Shown: positions 55,849 through 64,000 of the stretch, in pieces
How positions within the stretch are numbered: the first letter of the stretch is position 1
Layout of the letters: each line of letters begins with the position of its first letter
NCBI GenBank assembly: GCA_016933025.1
Contig: JAFGBT010000028.1
Coordinates: 1-64,000 of the forward strand
Source of the DNA: Spirochaetota bacterium
Lineage (GTDB): Bacteria; Spirochaetota; UBA4802; UBA5550
DNA length: 64,000 bases
Reading direction: 5' to 3'
Made by a program: the position numbers and the translations under genes
Notes under the pieces: generated by a model
What the model was told of the DNA's origin: nothing
Databases searched by the model: none
Seen by the model: the letters and a program-made list of their open reading frames with translations, nothing else

Positions 55849-56577
55849 TTAACGGTGGCTCGGGCACTTGTCGAAGAAGGAGCGGTCCTTTCCCGTGGTC
55901 TTGACGATCCAGTCAACCTGAGCTTCGGGGATATAAGGCGCCCCGCACACGCTGCACTTGACCATCCGGAATTCTTTGTCCCAGATTATCCTCTTGTCTC
56001 CCGTATCAACCATGGAGATCGCGCCCGTGGGACAGGCATACGCACACGCGCCGCATCCGATGCAGGCATTGCTCGCCTTGTGGTATGGCGTGCCGGGTGA
56101 TTTTTCCCTGCTCCGGTTAAGCATTGATATGGCGCAGACTCCGACCACCTCTTCGCAAACGAGCGTGCAGACACTGCAGGCGATGCACTTGCCCCTGCTG
56201 TCGGCCTCCTCGTCCTTGAAAAATCTGGTTTCCGTGATGCCGTCCTTCGCTGCCATCTCGCGGATCACGTCGGAATCCGGGACACGCGCCATCAGAAGCT
56301 CGAGTATCCCCTTGCGTATCTTCTTCACGAGTTCCGTATCGGTTTTAATTTCAAGCCCTTCCCTCACCGGGTAATTGCAGGAGGTTACGATACGCATACT
56401 CCCGCCCTGATGCGCCTCGACGAGGCAGACGCGGCAGGAACCGCCGCTGGAGGCAACCTCCGGGTGATAGCAGAGTGCCGGTATATAAATGCCGTTTTCC
56501 ATAGCGAGGCTCAGAACGCTCTGGTCCCTGATGCCCTCGCAGATTCGGCCGTTTATTGTTACAGCGATCTTTTCCAT
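55849..56577 (-). CDS. HoxU/NuoG-N-terminal-like iron-sulphur subunit
   Basis: 242 residues. N-terminal 2Fe-2S ferredoxin domain (CYHPEVASSGGSCRVCLVE), a His-Cys region (MAAKDGITETRFF...CIACSVCTLVCEEVVG) and a CIGCGACAYACPTG 4Fe-4S cluster, then CSVCG. This is the electron-wire subunit of a NADH-dehydrogenase-like module (as HoxU or N-terminal NuoG), with no molybdenum domain. It is the last gene of the seven-gene oxidoreductase operon and would pass electrons between the NuoF-like and oxidoreductase subunits. Confidence 0.9.
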   Translation of the reverse strand: MEKIAVTINGRICEGIRDQSVLSLAMENGIYIPALCYHPEVASSGGSCRVCLVEAHQGGSMRIVTSCNYPVREGLEIKTDTELVKKIRKGILELLMARVPDSDVIREMAAKDGITETRFFKDEEADSRGKCIACSVCTLVCEEVVGVCAISMLNRSREKSPGTPYHKASNACIGCGACAYACPTGAISMVDTGDKRIIWDKEFRMVKCSVCGAPYIPEAQVDWIVKTTGKDRSFFDKCPSHR

Positions 56578-56587
56578 ATCAATTATC

Positions 56588-58444
56588 CTATATGATATTC
56601 ACGGCATTGAAATTACAGACGTCCTTGCACACGCCGCACCTGATGCATTTTGATTCATCAATGACATGCGGCTGCTTCTTTTCTCCCGTTATGCATTCAG
56701 AAGGACATTTTTTCGCGCAGAGCATACAGCCGGTGCAGGCCTTCGGGTCGATACGGTAGGTAATGAGCGCCTTGCATACGCCTGCGGGGCATTTCTTGTC
56801 TCGTATATGCGCGATGTACTCGTCCTTGAAATATCGGAGCGTCGACAGGACCGGGTTTGCCGCCGATGTCCCGAGGCCGCAGAGCGCGCCATAGCTCAAA
56901 ACGTCGCAGAGCTCCATGAGCGTGTCGATATCCGACTCCTTACCCTTCCCCTCGGTGATGTCGTTGAGGATACCGTGCATCCTGGGAAGCCCGTCCCTGC
57001 AGGGCGTACACTTCCCGCACGACTCTTCCACGAGGAAGCCGATGAAGTATTTGGCGACGTCCACCATGCAGGTGTTCTCGTCCATCACGATAATGCCGCC
57101 CGAGCCCATCATCGAACCGGCTTTTGTCAGACTGTCGAAATCTATCGGCAGGTCCGCCAGGTCTTTCGGTATACACCCGCCGGAGGGCCCGCCGGTCTGT
57201 ACCGCCTTAAAGGCCTTTCCGCCAAGCACGCCGCCCCCGATCTTTTCGACGAGGTCGCGGATGGTAATGCCCATCGGCACCTCCACCAACCCCGTGTTGT
57301 TGACCTTTCCGACGAGCGAGAAAACCTTGGTCCCTTTTGATTTCTCGGTCCCGAAGCCGGCGTACCAGGATGATCCGTTCATGATGATCATCGGCACGTT
57401 GTTCCAGGTCTCGACGTTGTTGAGCACCGACGGCTTGTCGTACAGTCCTTTCTCGACGGAGCGTATGTACTTTGCCCTCGGTTCGCCGACCTTACCCTCA
57501 AGCGATCTCATCAGCGCTGATGACTCGCCGCATACGAACGCGCCACCGCCCCTGCTGATCTTGATGTCAAAATCGAATTTTGAGCCAAGAATGTTCTTCC
57601 CGAGGAAGCCCATTTCTCGCGCGGCAACAAGTGCAGACTGGAGGTTTTTCACGGCGAGCGGATACTCGTCACGCACGTAGATGTATCCCTGGTGCGCCCC
57701 GACAGCGTATCCGCCAATTATCATTCCTTCGATGACCGAATGGGGGTCCCCCTCCATTATGGAGCGATCCATAAACGCGCCGGGATCGCCCTCGTCACCG
57801 TTGCATATAACGTACCGAACGTCGGACTTGACTGCCACACATGACCGCCACTTCCTGCCGGCGGGGAATCCTCCGCCGCCGCGGCCGCGCAACCCGGAAG
57901 CCTCGACTTCCTTGATAATCGCTTCCGGTTCCATGGCGAGCGCCTTGGCAAGCCCCTTGTACCCGTCCTGGATGATATAATCCTCGATTGATGTCGGATC
58001 GATGTTTCCGATGTTCCTCAGTGCGATCCGTTTCTGGTACGAATAAAATGGAATAGAATGATACTGTGCTATGGCCTCTTTCGTGTTTACGTCTTTATAA
58101 ATGAGACGATCGATGACCTCCCCGCCCTTGATCGTCTTTTCAACGATTTCGACAACGTCCTTTGGTTTTACCCTCAGGTAGAGGATGTCCTGGGGACGAA
58201 CGACGACCAGCGGACCGTTCTCGCAGTATCCGTGGCATCCGGTGGTTTTCAGCCCGATGGTAACGTTCACCGACAGGCCCTGTTTCCCGATTTCCTCTTC
58301 AAACGCCTTGGCCACGTCGCGTGCGCCGTTTGCCTGACAGCCGGTCCCAAAGCAGATCAAGACACTGGGCAGGTCCTTCTTGACTGCCGCCCTGAGCTTT
58401 TCCCTCGTTTTTTCCAGCTGATCGAAAGACTTTATTGTCGACAT
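56588..58444 (-). CDS. NuoF/HydB-like NADH-binding subunit with extra iron-sulphur domains
   Basis: 618 residues. N-terminal thioredoxin-like 2Fe-2S domain ([23 protein letters not shown]), NADH site [16 protein letters not shown] site [14 protein letters not shown], 4Fe-4S motif [12 protein letters not shown] and a C-terminal ferredoxin pair ([26 protein letters not shown]). The layout matches the HydB/HndC subunit of bifurcating hydrogenases and formate or NADP modules. It binds NADH and FMN. No hydrogenase catalytic gene is near. Starts 13 bases after the NuoE-like gene. Confidence 0.94.
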   Translation of the reverse strand: MSTIKSFDQLEKTREKLRAAVKKDLPSVLICFGTGCQANGARDVAKAFEEEIGKQGLSVNVTIGLKTTGCHGYCENGPLVVVRPQDILYLRVKPKDVVEIVEKTIKGGEVIDRLIYKDVNTKEAIAQYHSIPFYSYQKRIALRNIGNIDPTSIEDYIIQDGYKGLAKALAMEPEAIIKEVEASGLRGRGGGGFPAGRKWRSCVAVKSDVRYVICNGDEGDPGAFMDRSIMEGDPHSVIEGMIIGGYAVGAHQGYIYVRDEYPLAVKNLQSALVAAREMGFLGKNILGSKFDFDIKISRGGGAFVCGESSALMRSLEGKVGEPRAKYIRSVEKGLYDKPSVLNNVETWNNVPMIIMNGSSWYAGFGTEKSKGTKVFSLVGKVNNTGLVEVPMGITIRDLVEKIGGGVLGGKAFKAVQTGGPSGGCIPKDLADLPIDFDSLTKAGSMMGSGGIIVMDENTCMVDVAKYFIGFLVEESCGKCTPCRDGLPRMHGILNDITEGKGKESDIDTLMELCDVLSYGALCGLGTSAANPVLSTLRYFKDEYIAHIRDKKCPAGVCKALITYRIDPKACTGCMLCAKKCPSECITGEKKQPHVIDESKCIRCGVCKDVCNFNAVNII

Positions 58445-58457
58445 CTGTATCTATCCT

Positions 58458-58916
58458 CTACTTGTATTTCTTGAGTAGATCGGTTATTTTTGAAGGTCTG
58501 GCGTGGCCGCTATAATCCTCGTCAACGACCACGACCGGCGCCATGGCGCATGCGCCGACGCAGTTGACGCTTTCAAGGGTGAAGAGCATGTCCTTGGTCG
58601 TATGGTTACGCTTGACCTTGAAGTCCCTTTCGATGGTCTCCAGGATCTGTCCCGAGCCCTTCAGATGGCACGCGGTCCCCATGCATACCTTTACGGTGTG
58701 CTTCCCTCTCGGTTCAAGCGACAGGGCCTTGTAGAACGTCCCCATCGCGTATATCTTGCTCTCCGAAACATTCAGCACCTCGCCGAGTCTTTTCATCCCC
58801 TCTTCGGGGACGTACCGGAACTCTCTTTGAAAATCCTGTAGGATGGCCAGGAGAGACTCTTCCGTTTTCTCGTACCGTGATATAATTTCATCTATCTTTT
58901 TGTTATCGACAGCCAT
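58458..58916 (-). CDS. NuoE-like 2Fe-2S subunit
   Basis: 152 residues, thioredoxin-like. Cysteines CMGTACHLKGSG and NCVGACAMAP bind one 2Fe-2S cluster. Works with the NuoF-like subunit. Starts 1 base after the beta-subunit gene of the 2-oxoacid oxidoreductase, so translation is probably coupled. Confidence 0.94.
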   Translation of the reverse strand: MAVDNKKIDEIISRYEKTEESLLAILQDFQREFRYVPEEGMKRLGEVLNVSESKIYAMGTFYKALSLEPRGKHTVKVCMGTACHLKGSGQILETIERDFKVKRNHTTKDMLFTLESVNCVGACAMAPVVVVDEDYSGHARPSKITDLLKKYK

Positions 58917-58917
58917 A

Positions 58918-59844
58918 TTAAACCTCGTCGCTCAGTTTCACGATCTTCTCATAATCGCTTTTCATCATCGATTCTATCTTTTCATGATCCTTCTCCGTCA
59001 AATGGCGGTAGCGGCCCTGGCCCGACAGATACTCTTTGAGGGGCAGCACCGGGTTTGGCCTGTAGGTGAGCCGGTACTTCCCGTCGACCACTTCATACAG
59101 CGGGAACATGCACGTGTCGACCGCAAGCCTTCCGTAACGGATCGCCTCATCGGGAGGTATACGCCACCCTGTCGGGCAGACCGAAAGAATGTGAAGATAC
59201 GCCGGGCCGGGTATCTCCGCCGCCCGCTTCACCTTTTCCATGAGGTCGAATGGAAAGCTCGGGCACGCAGTCGCCACATAGGGTACGTTGTGAGCCACGG
59301 CTATCTGCGGCATGTTCTTTTTCCGGGTCTGCTGTCCGATGCTTGCCTTCCCGGCAGGGCTCGTCGTGGTACTCGCGCCGTAGGGGGTTGAACTCGAACG
59401 CTGAATACCGGTATTCATGTATGCTTCGTTGTCGTAGCAGACGTAAATCATGTCATGACCACGCTCCAGGGCGCCGGAAAGCGGTCCCATCCCGATGTCC
59501 GCGGTTGCGCCGTCGCCGCCCATGGCCACGAAGTTAATCTTTTTAGGGGCGAGCTTGCCCTTGCGCATCATAGCCTTCATCCCCGATTCGCACCCGGAGA
59601 CCACGGCTGATGAGTTCTCGAAGGCGTTGTGGATCCAGGGGATGTTCCAGGACGTGAGGGGAAGCGGCGACGATATGATTTCCATGCAACCCGTGGACAT
59701 CGCTACGATCGTGTCCCTGCCGAGGGCCTTGAGGACGAGCCTCAGTGCCAGGACTTCGGCGCACCCCTGACATGCCCGGTGCCCCGAGGCCATATACTCG
59801 GTCTGTTCCACCAGACGAGCAGAAAATACAGAATATTTATCCAT
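58918..59844 (-). CDS. 2-Oxoacid:ferredoxin oxidoreductase, beta subunit (probably pyruvate)
   Basis: 308 residues. TPP-binding motif GDGATADIGMGPLSGAL to CYDNEAYMNTGIQ, and cluster cysteines in RACQGCAEVLALR, MSTGCMEI and CPSF, fit PorB-type subunits. It oxidises 2-oxoacids to acyl-CoA with alpha, gamma and delta partners encoded upstream. Sequence flavour is pyruvate; substrate not proven. Confidence 0.93.
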   Translation of the reverse strand: MDKYSVFSARLVEQTEYMASGHRACQGCAEVLALRLVLKALGRDTIVAMSTGCMEIISSPLPLTSWNIPWIHNAFENSSAVVSGCESGMKAMMRKGKLAPKKINFVAMGGDGATADIGMGPLSGALERGHDMIYVCYDNEAYMNTGIQRSSSTPYGASTTTSPAGKASIGQQTRKKNMPQIAVAHNVPYVATACPSFPFDLMEKVKRAAEIPGPAYLHILSVCPTGWRIPPDEAIRYGRLAVDTCMFPLYEVVDGKYRLTYRPNPVLPLKEYLSGQGRYRHLTEKDHEKIESMMKSDYEKIVKLSDEV

Positions 59845-59853
59845 GCACTCTCC

Positions 59854-61032
59854 CTAACCTCTCACTCCATAAAGGGTAAATCCTTCAGTATCGCCTGATT
59901 CCGCCTTCTTCTTGCCTTCAAGGATAATGTTCCTGAAGTCCTTGCGCGATACGTCCCGCCCGGCCAATCCGGCCACATAATTCACAACGACGGGCGCGCC
60001 CTTTTTATTATAGAGCGCCGAGCGTACTTCCGAAGCGACTGGTCCGCCGGGGCCCCCGAAACTGATGGCACGGTCTATTACAATAAGGCCTTTCTTGCCG
60101 AGCACGGCCTTGCGAAACTCATCTAAGGGGAAGGGCCTCCACAGACGGATCTTAACGACCCCGACTTTCTCACCTTCTTCCCGCAGCATGTCCGCAACTT
60201 CCATTGCTGTCTCGCCGAAGGAACCCATTGTCACGATGCAGTATTCGGCGTCGTCGCTGAGGTAGGTTTCTACCGGGTGGTAATGACGCCCGGTGAGCTG
60301 GCCCCATTCCTCCCATGCCTTGATGATCACGGGGTAGGAATTGACGACACCGACCTCGCGGTTCATCTGGGTTTCGGTGTATATCTCCGGCATTCCGAAA
60401 CAGCCCATGGATATCGGGCAGTCGGGATGCAGGGCGTTTTTCATCTTAAACTCAGGAATGTACTTCTTAACCAACTCGTTATCAACATATTCAACAGGCT
60501 CGATCATGTGAGTCAGGATAAACCCGTCCATGTTGACCGCGACCGGCAGCATGACATCGGGGTCTTCCGCTATTCGAAACGAGTTGAAAATGGCATCGTA
60601 CGCCTCCTGGCCGTTTTCTATGAAGATATGGATCCAGCCCGCGTCCCGAACCATCATGACATCAGAGTGGTCGTTCCAGATGGAAAGCGGGCTCGAGAGC
60701 GACCTGTTGGCCAGTGCCATGACGACCGGGAGCCTCATGGCCGCCGTAATGAAAAATATCTCGCTCATCAGCGCGAGCCCCTGTGAGCTCGTGGAGGTGA
60801 ACGTCCGCGCGCCGACGGCGGCTGACCCGCAGCAGACGCTCATCGCGGAGTGCTCGCTGTCAACCGGCACGAATTCGGCGTCGAGCTCGCCATCGGCCAC
60901 TATATCGGCCAGGTGCTCGACAATATGGGTTTGCGGCGTGATCGGATACGCGGCGATCACATCAACGTCCGCCTGAGCCACGGCATCTGCCATGGCGATG
61001 GAAACTTCGACACCCTTGCGACCCGAGCCCAT
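59854..61032 (-). CDS. 2-Oxoacid:ferredoxin oxidoreductase, alpha subunit
   Basis: 392 residues. Pyrimidine domain of TPP (AAYPITPQTHIVEHL, VPVDSEHSAMSVCCGSAAVGARTFT, SSQGLALMSEIFFITAAMRLPVV) and the C-terminal domain (RLWRPFPLDEFRKA). PorA-type. It starts 3 bases after the delta subunit gene. Confidence 0.94.
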   Translation of the reverse strand: MGSGRKGVEVSIAMADAVAQADVDVIAAYPITPQTHIVEHLADIVADGELDAEFVPVDSEHSAMSVCCGSAAVGARTFTSTSSQGLALMSEIFFITAAMRLPVVMALANRSLSSPLSIWNDHSDVMMVRDAGWIHIFIENGQEAYDAIFNSFRIAEDPDVMLPVAVNMDGFILTHMIEPVEYVDNELVKKYIPEFKMKNALHPDCPISMGCFGMPEIYTETQMNREVGVVNSYPVIIKAWEEWGQLTGRHYHPVETYLSDDAEYCIVTMGSFGETAMEVADMLREEGEKVGVVKIRLWRPFPLDEFRKAVLGKKGLIVIDRAISFGGPGGPVASEVRSALYNKKGAPVVVNYVAGLAGRDVSRKDFRNIILEGKKKAESGDTEGFTLYGVRG

Positions 61033-61035
61033 CTC

Positions 61036-61329
61036 TTAGCCCTCCTCGCTGATCATAGTAATACAGCCGACGGGGCATTCCCTGGCACAGATGCCGCACC
61101 CCTTGCAGTAATTCAAGTTTGCGGTGAAGTGCCCCTCTACCGCCCTTATGATGCACATATCCGGGCAGAAGAGCCAGCAGACACCGCATTTGATGCACTG
61201 TTCCTTCTGCACGACAGGCCGTTCCGAGCGCCACGAGCCCGTCTTATATTCAGCGGCATTGCCCGGTTCAGTGACGACGGCTCCGATCTCCAGTTCCTGC
61301 CACTTTATTTCATCCATTGCTTTTGCCAT
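61036..61329 (-). CDS. 2-Oxoacid:ferredoxin oxidoreductase, delta (ferredoxin-like) subunit
   Basis: 97 residues with two 4Fe-4S clusters: CIKCGVCWLFCPDMC and CKGCGICARECPVGC. The N-terminal part (EIGAVVTEPGNAAEYKTGSWR) is typical of PorD. Starts 4 bases after the gamma gene. Confidence 0.95.
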   Translation of the reverse strand: MAKAMDEIKWQELEIGAVVTEPGNAAEYKTGSWRSERPVVQKEQCIKCGVCWLFCPDMCIIRAVEGHFTANLNYCKGCGICARECPVGCITMISEEG

Positions 61330-61333
61330 AGCA

Positions 61334-61885
61334 CTATCCCTTGATTAGAACCTCTTTATAGGCGCGCTCCAGGGCCTTCAGATTTCTCGCACCCAGTTTA
61401 GCGCCGAACCTCCCCATCAGGGGGTCCTTGATATCGTCGATCGATATTATCCCTGTCGCCTTTATAAACGCGCCGATCATCGTCGTGTTAACAATCACCC
61501 GTCCCAGTTCCTCCGTTGCGATCGTATTCGCGTCAACGGTCGCAATTTTTATCTTCGAATTGCTCACCTTCCCAGCTCCCTCCGGGCCCTTTTTGGTATT
61601 TATAATGAGAATGCCTCCGTCTTTCATGCCTTCTGACGGATCCATCAGCTCCACAAGCCCGGGATCAAGCACGATTACGACATCTGGATTGTACACCTTC
61701 GCCCTGATATTGATTTTCTTGTCATCAACACGACAGAAAGCGACAACCGGCGCGCCGCGGCGTTCCGGCCCGAAGCTGGGGAATGCCTGCGCGCAGTTCC
61801 CCTTGTTGATGGCTGCGATGGCTATAAGCTCCGCCGAGGTGACTGCCCCCTGGCCGCCCCTCCCGTGAAAACGAATCTCCTGCAT
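61334..61885 (-). CDS. 2-Oxoacid:ferredoxin oxidoreductase, gamma subunit
   Basis: 183 residues. Starts MQEIRFHGRGGQGAVTSAEL, with NCAQAFPSFGPERRGAPVVAF, typical of PorC. ATG 61885 with AGGAG upstream. First gene of the operon gamma-delta-alpha-beta-NuoE-NuoF-HoxU. Confidence 0.95.
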   Translation of the reverse strand: MQEIRFHGRGGQGAVTSAELIAIAAINKGNCAQAFPSFGPERRGAPVVAFCRVDDKKINIRAKVYNPDVVIVLDPGLVELMDPSEGMKDGGILIINTKKGPEGAGKVSNSKIKIATVDANTIATEELGRVIVNTTMIGAFIKATGIISIDDIKDPLMGRFGAKLGARNLKALERAYKEVLIKG

Positions 61886-62060
61886 AAGCGCTCCTGGGAA
61901 AATGCGTTGAAAAGATTAGTGCCAATTCTTTTGCGATTGAAATAAAAATCAATAATTTTTTTTATTACGGACAAATTTATAAATTAAATAATGCTGACTT
62001 ATTGAGGAGTCTGTCCCTCATCACCCGCGTCAGGGTTTTCCCCCTCAAGGCCAGATATAA

Positions 62061-62585
62061 TCACGCGCCGTCAAGTCCGTGATGCTCTTTCCTGGTGTAC
62101 CACGATGACGGGTCCGTGAGGAATTCCTCGGTATCTTTTAAAGATAGATAGTGCTCCCGTTCCATGCCTGACATCATCTTGAAAAACGCCTTCTCCTTCG
62201 GATCACTCGATGCGTCACTTATCTCGCCGTAAAGTTCAGCGCCTTTGGCCTCGAATTCGGTAGCGATTTTAATGGCGGCAAGGTCGTCGCTGTCTGCTTC
62301 AGGCATGTCTTTCGACTTCTGTATCACGGTTTGCAGCAGAGTCTTTACATTTGTCTGTTTTACTGTCAGCGGCAGCGTCTCAGGCCACTTTTCGTTATTC
62401 TTCCATTTTTCATGGAGCTCATTCAGCCTCTGGTAGTGCTCGAGCTCATCATCGGCGATCTGCTGAAACATGGCTTTACCGACAGGGTTGCTCGTTCTCT
62501 TTGCATGGTTCAGATAGAATTCCCGCTCGTTCATCTCATTTTTCAGGGCCACCTCAAGCGCATTAATGCGTTCAGATGTATCCAT
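62061..62585 (-). CDS. Rubrerythrin-like diiron (ferritin-like) protein
   Basis: 174 residues, four-helix ferritin-like fold. Diiron ligands are in ALKNEMNEREFY, DDELEHYQRL (ExxH), IATEFEAKGAELYG and GMEREHYLSL (ExxH). There is no rubredoxin domain. Such proteins remove peroxide or handle iron in anaerobes. Monocistronic, next to the oxidoreductase operon whose enzymes are oxygen-sensitive. Confidence 0.88.
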   Translation of the reverse strand: MDTSERINALEVALKNEMNEREFYLNHAKRTSNPVGKAMFQQIADDELEHYQRLNELHEKWKNNEKWPETLPLTVKQTNVKTLLQTVIQKSKDMPEADSDDLAAIKIATEFEAKGAELYGEISDASSDPKEKAFFKMMSGMEREHYLSLKDTEEFLTDPSSWYTRKEHHGLDGA

Positions 62586-62669
62586 AGTTCCTCCTTCGGT
62601 GCTTTATTACGGTGTAGAGTCGCACGCACGGGCGCACTCGCATTATTGAGAACATCTAGTCGCGGCGAG

Positions 62670-63287
62670 CTACATCCCGGCTTTATTATACCCGGCGGCA
62701 AGCCCGGTGTTCACGTGAATAACTCCCCTGTTCAGGTCCTTGAAGGCGTAATCATCGGTTATCTTTTTCGCGAGGACGTCGGCCTTTGCCTGATCGTTCA
62801 CGACGCTTCCAGCCGGGACATAGTGCCCGTCTGGGATGTTCGCGCCCATGATGATGCATCCAGGTTCGATGACGCAGTTGTTCCCGACACGCGCTTTGAA
62901 TACCAGCGACTGCATGCCTATAAACGTATCGTGCCCCACGAAGGCAGGTCCGTGTATCTGGACCTGATGCGCCAGGGAGACATTGTTCGACACATATACC
63001 GCGTACCCTTTCCCGTCAACCGTTACCATGTTCTTTTCGACCTGGTGTCCCTCATGTTCGGTTTCCAGGGCGTGGATGATCACGCCGTCCTGCACGTTTG
63101 CGTTGTCTCCCACATACAGGGGCTGGCCCTCGTCGCCCCGTATCGAGGCGAATGGGGAGACCATCACGTTTTTGCCGATGGTGACATTCCCGATGACTGC
63201 CGCGAGCGGATGCACGTACGCCGATGTATCAATCACCGGATCATATACTTTCCGGGCGAAGTCGGTTTGAACATTTTTATGAATCAT
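62670..63287 (-). CDS. cam: Gamma-class carbonic anhydrase (Cam type)
   Basis: 205 residues from ATG 63287 (MIHKNVQTDFARKVYD), preceded by GAGGA. Left-handed beta-helix. Metal His in IIHALE, SLAHQVQIHGP (two His). Unlike most CamH homologues, it keeps the acidic loop SIRGDEGQPLYVG and the Glu in HALETEHEG that Cam uses for proton transfer. Converts CO2 and bicarbonate; no signal peptide is clear with this start. Active enzyme likely. Confidence 0.9.
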   Translation of the reverse strand: MIHKNVQTDFARKVYDPVIDTSAYVHPLAAVIGNVTIGKNVMVSPFASIRGDEGQPLYVGDNANVQDGVIIHALETEHEGHQVEKNMVTVDGKGYAVYVSNNVSLAHQVQIHGPAFVGHDTFIGMQSLVFKARVGNNCVIEPGCIIMGANIPDGHYVPAGSVVNDQAKADVLAKKITDDYAFKDLNRGVIHVNTGLAAGYNKAGM

Positions 63288-63625
63288 GACATTCCTCGAA
63301 TAGCTATTAATTATTATTGGTATTTCAATTGCATATGAAGTTTTTAATTCCATCGTGTTTCGTCAAGAAATATTTATTCGATGATCAGCCATTTGTCATC
63401 ACCGACGCACCCTTCGACAGAGCCTGTCCCGAGCGCAATCGAGGGGCTCGTGGTGGCAGACAATATGTCATGCCGAGCGTAGTCGAGGCATGCGTCGTCG
63501 TCCCGATTACATCGGGACTCCTCGCAATGACATATATAATAAATATGCTATTCCCATATTATTCCTATTAATCAATATCATGACTAAACCGATAATAGGT
63601 ATATATACGTGAAAAGGACAACCCT
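63288..63625. repeat. Gene-free region with dispersed palindromic repeats
   Basis: Holds a reversed copy (63466-63488) of the CTCGACTACGCTCGG unit of the left end, a related degenerate copy (about 63423-63446), and a perfect hairpin GTCCCGAT-TAC-ATCGGGAC (63500-63518). An open frame at 63317-63571 translates the repeats and is not a gene. Confidence 0.7.
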
Positions 63626-63802
63626 ATGAACCCGAAACGATTTTCAAGCATGAACATCATGAAATACTCGGAGTTTGTCTGCTCTGCCGTTCAGCTCGGC
63701 ATCAGTTTTGATGATATTATCTCAGAAACCCGCAAGTTTCACGGCAGGGAATTCACCAGTCGCGTCGAGAAGGTGGTCAAGACCATGATCGATTGCATAT
63801 AG
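63626..63802 (+). CDS. Small hypothetical protein, 58 residues
   Basis: Starts MNPKRFSSMNIMKYSEFVCS and ends VVKTMIDCI. AAAGGA lies nine bases upstream of the ATG. Helical, basic and acidic residues mixed, no signal peptide or membrane segment. No family recognised. It lies between the repeat region and the MORN gene. Short length keeps confidence low. Confidence 0.5.
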   Translation: MNPKRFSSMNIMKYSEFVCSAVQLGISFDDIISETRKFHGREFTSRVEKVVKTMIDCI

Positions 63803-63815
63803 GCTGTCAACCCGC

Positions 63816-64000
63816 CTATTCGTTCACCTGTATGGTTGTTTCTTTCCAGACTCCCCGCCTTATCCTGCCGTCGCTATAATAGTAAGTGCCCGTTCCGCAC
63901 ATCTGGTTGTCCTTCCACTCCCCCACGTATCTGTCGCCGCTGGGCCATATATAGGTACCCGAGCCCGTCCGCTTGCCGCGGACCCACTGGCCCGCGTACC
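63816..64000 (-). CDS. MORN-repeat protein, C-terminal end (partial)
   Basis: The reading frame runs off the right edge. The visible 60 or so residues are MORN repeats: YAGQWVRGKRTGSGTYIWP, GDRYVGEWKDNQMCGTGTYY and a last GRIRRGVWK. MORN repeats bind lipids or proteins. Only the end is seen, so no further call is possible. Confidence 0.85.
   Translation of the reverse strand, partial: YAGQWVRGKRTGSGTYIWPSGDRYVGEWKDNQMCGTGTYYYSDGRIRRGVWKETTIQVNE

Noticed and set aside
61886..61930. TTGGCAC-like sigma-54 promoter before the oxidoreductase operon
   Set aside because: The -12 GC element is missing at the right spacing.
63317..63571. 84-residue open frame on plus strand
   Set aside because: It translates the palindromic repeat units (CPERNRGARGG-like) and overlaps the carbonic anhydrase leader; not a gene.

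Overview
The window is a gene-dense chromosomal segment of moderate GC content with markedly AT-rich intergenic spacers. It encodes a two-membrane (diderm) bacterium: there is a BamA/Omp85-type barrel, a second outer-membrane-like barrel and several exported proteins. It has an anaerobic or fermentative flavour, with a 2-oxoacid:ferredoxin oxidoreductase, a rubrerythrin-like protein and a Cam-type carbonic anhydrase. The ribosomal block tRNA(CAT)-rplU-prp-rpmA-obg-proB, the eno-ftsB pair, and the GAF-GGDEF and class III cyclase signalling proteins fit an uncultured spirochaete best. This is inference; there is no rRNA or other decisive marker here.

Layout. 1-232: palindromic repeats, no gene. 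233-3548 (minus): proB, obg, rpmA, prp, rplU and a tRNA behind one good promoter. 3587-10059 (minus): a Sua5-like protein, a 947-residue peptidase-MA-like/TolB/Omp85 fusion, hisB-hisH-hisA and a GGDEF protein, mostly overlapping. 10155-11984 (minus): eno and an FtsB-like gene. 12011-16706 (minus): a tight five-gene unit with a cysteinyl-tRNA-synthetase homologue whose zinc site is altered, an ABC-2 exporter, a YdjM-like membrane hydrolase and a secreted twin-CX3C protein. 16795-28415: a patatin, a START protein, alanine dehydrogenase, DUF362-ferredoxin, UDG plus MBL-fold hydrolase, cupin plus rhomboid, GAF-GGDEF, pyruvoyl arginine decarboxylase, a GHKL ATPase, and EcsC with an unknown partner. 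28667-34354 (plus): adenylate cyclase, FecR-domain protein and outer-membrane barrel in one unit. 34395-39658: radical SAM, methyltransferase, a degenerate GDPD, TlyC and RecO. 39662-45794 (minus): sugar kinase, saccharopine-dehydrogenase-like protein, TetR regulator, HExxH protein and Na/Pi transporter. 45961-50807 (plus): purB, a decayed acyl-CoA synthetase, an AsnRS-like paralogue and asnS. 50813-55283 (minus): DNA repair unit mrfA-mrfB-dinB. 55345-55704: TerB-like. 55849-61885 (minus): a seven-gene operon joining the 2-oxoacid oxidoreductase to an NADH diaphorase module. 62061-64000: rubrerythrin-like protein, carbonic anhydrase, repeats, a small ORF and the end of a MORN-repeat protein.

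The best candidates for undescribed biology are: (1) the CysRS-like/ABC exporter/YdjM/twin-CX3C operon; (2) the pseudo-phosphatase-adenylate cyclase/FecR/barrel signalling unit; (3) the AsnRS-like core protein beside true asnS; (4) the mrfA-mrfB-dinB unit with a palindrome over its -10 box; and (5) the operon that appears to tie 2-oxoacid oxidation directly to NAD. All readings are from sequence inspection and family knowledge; no database search was run.
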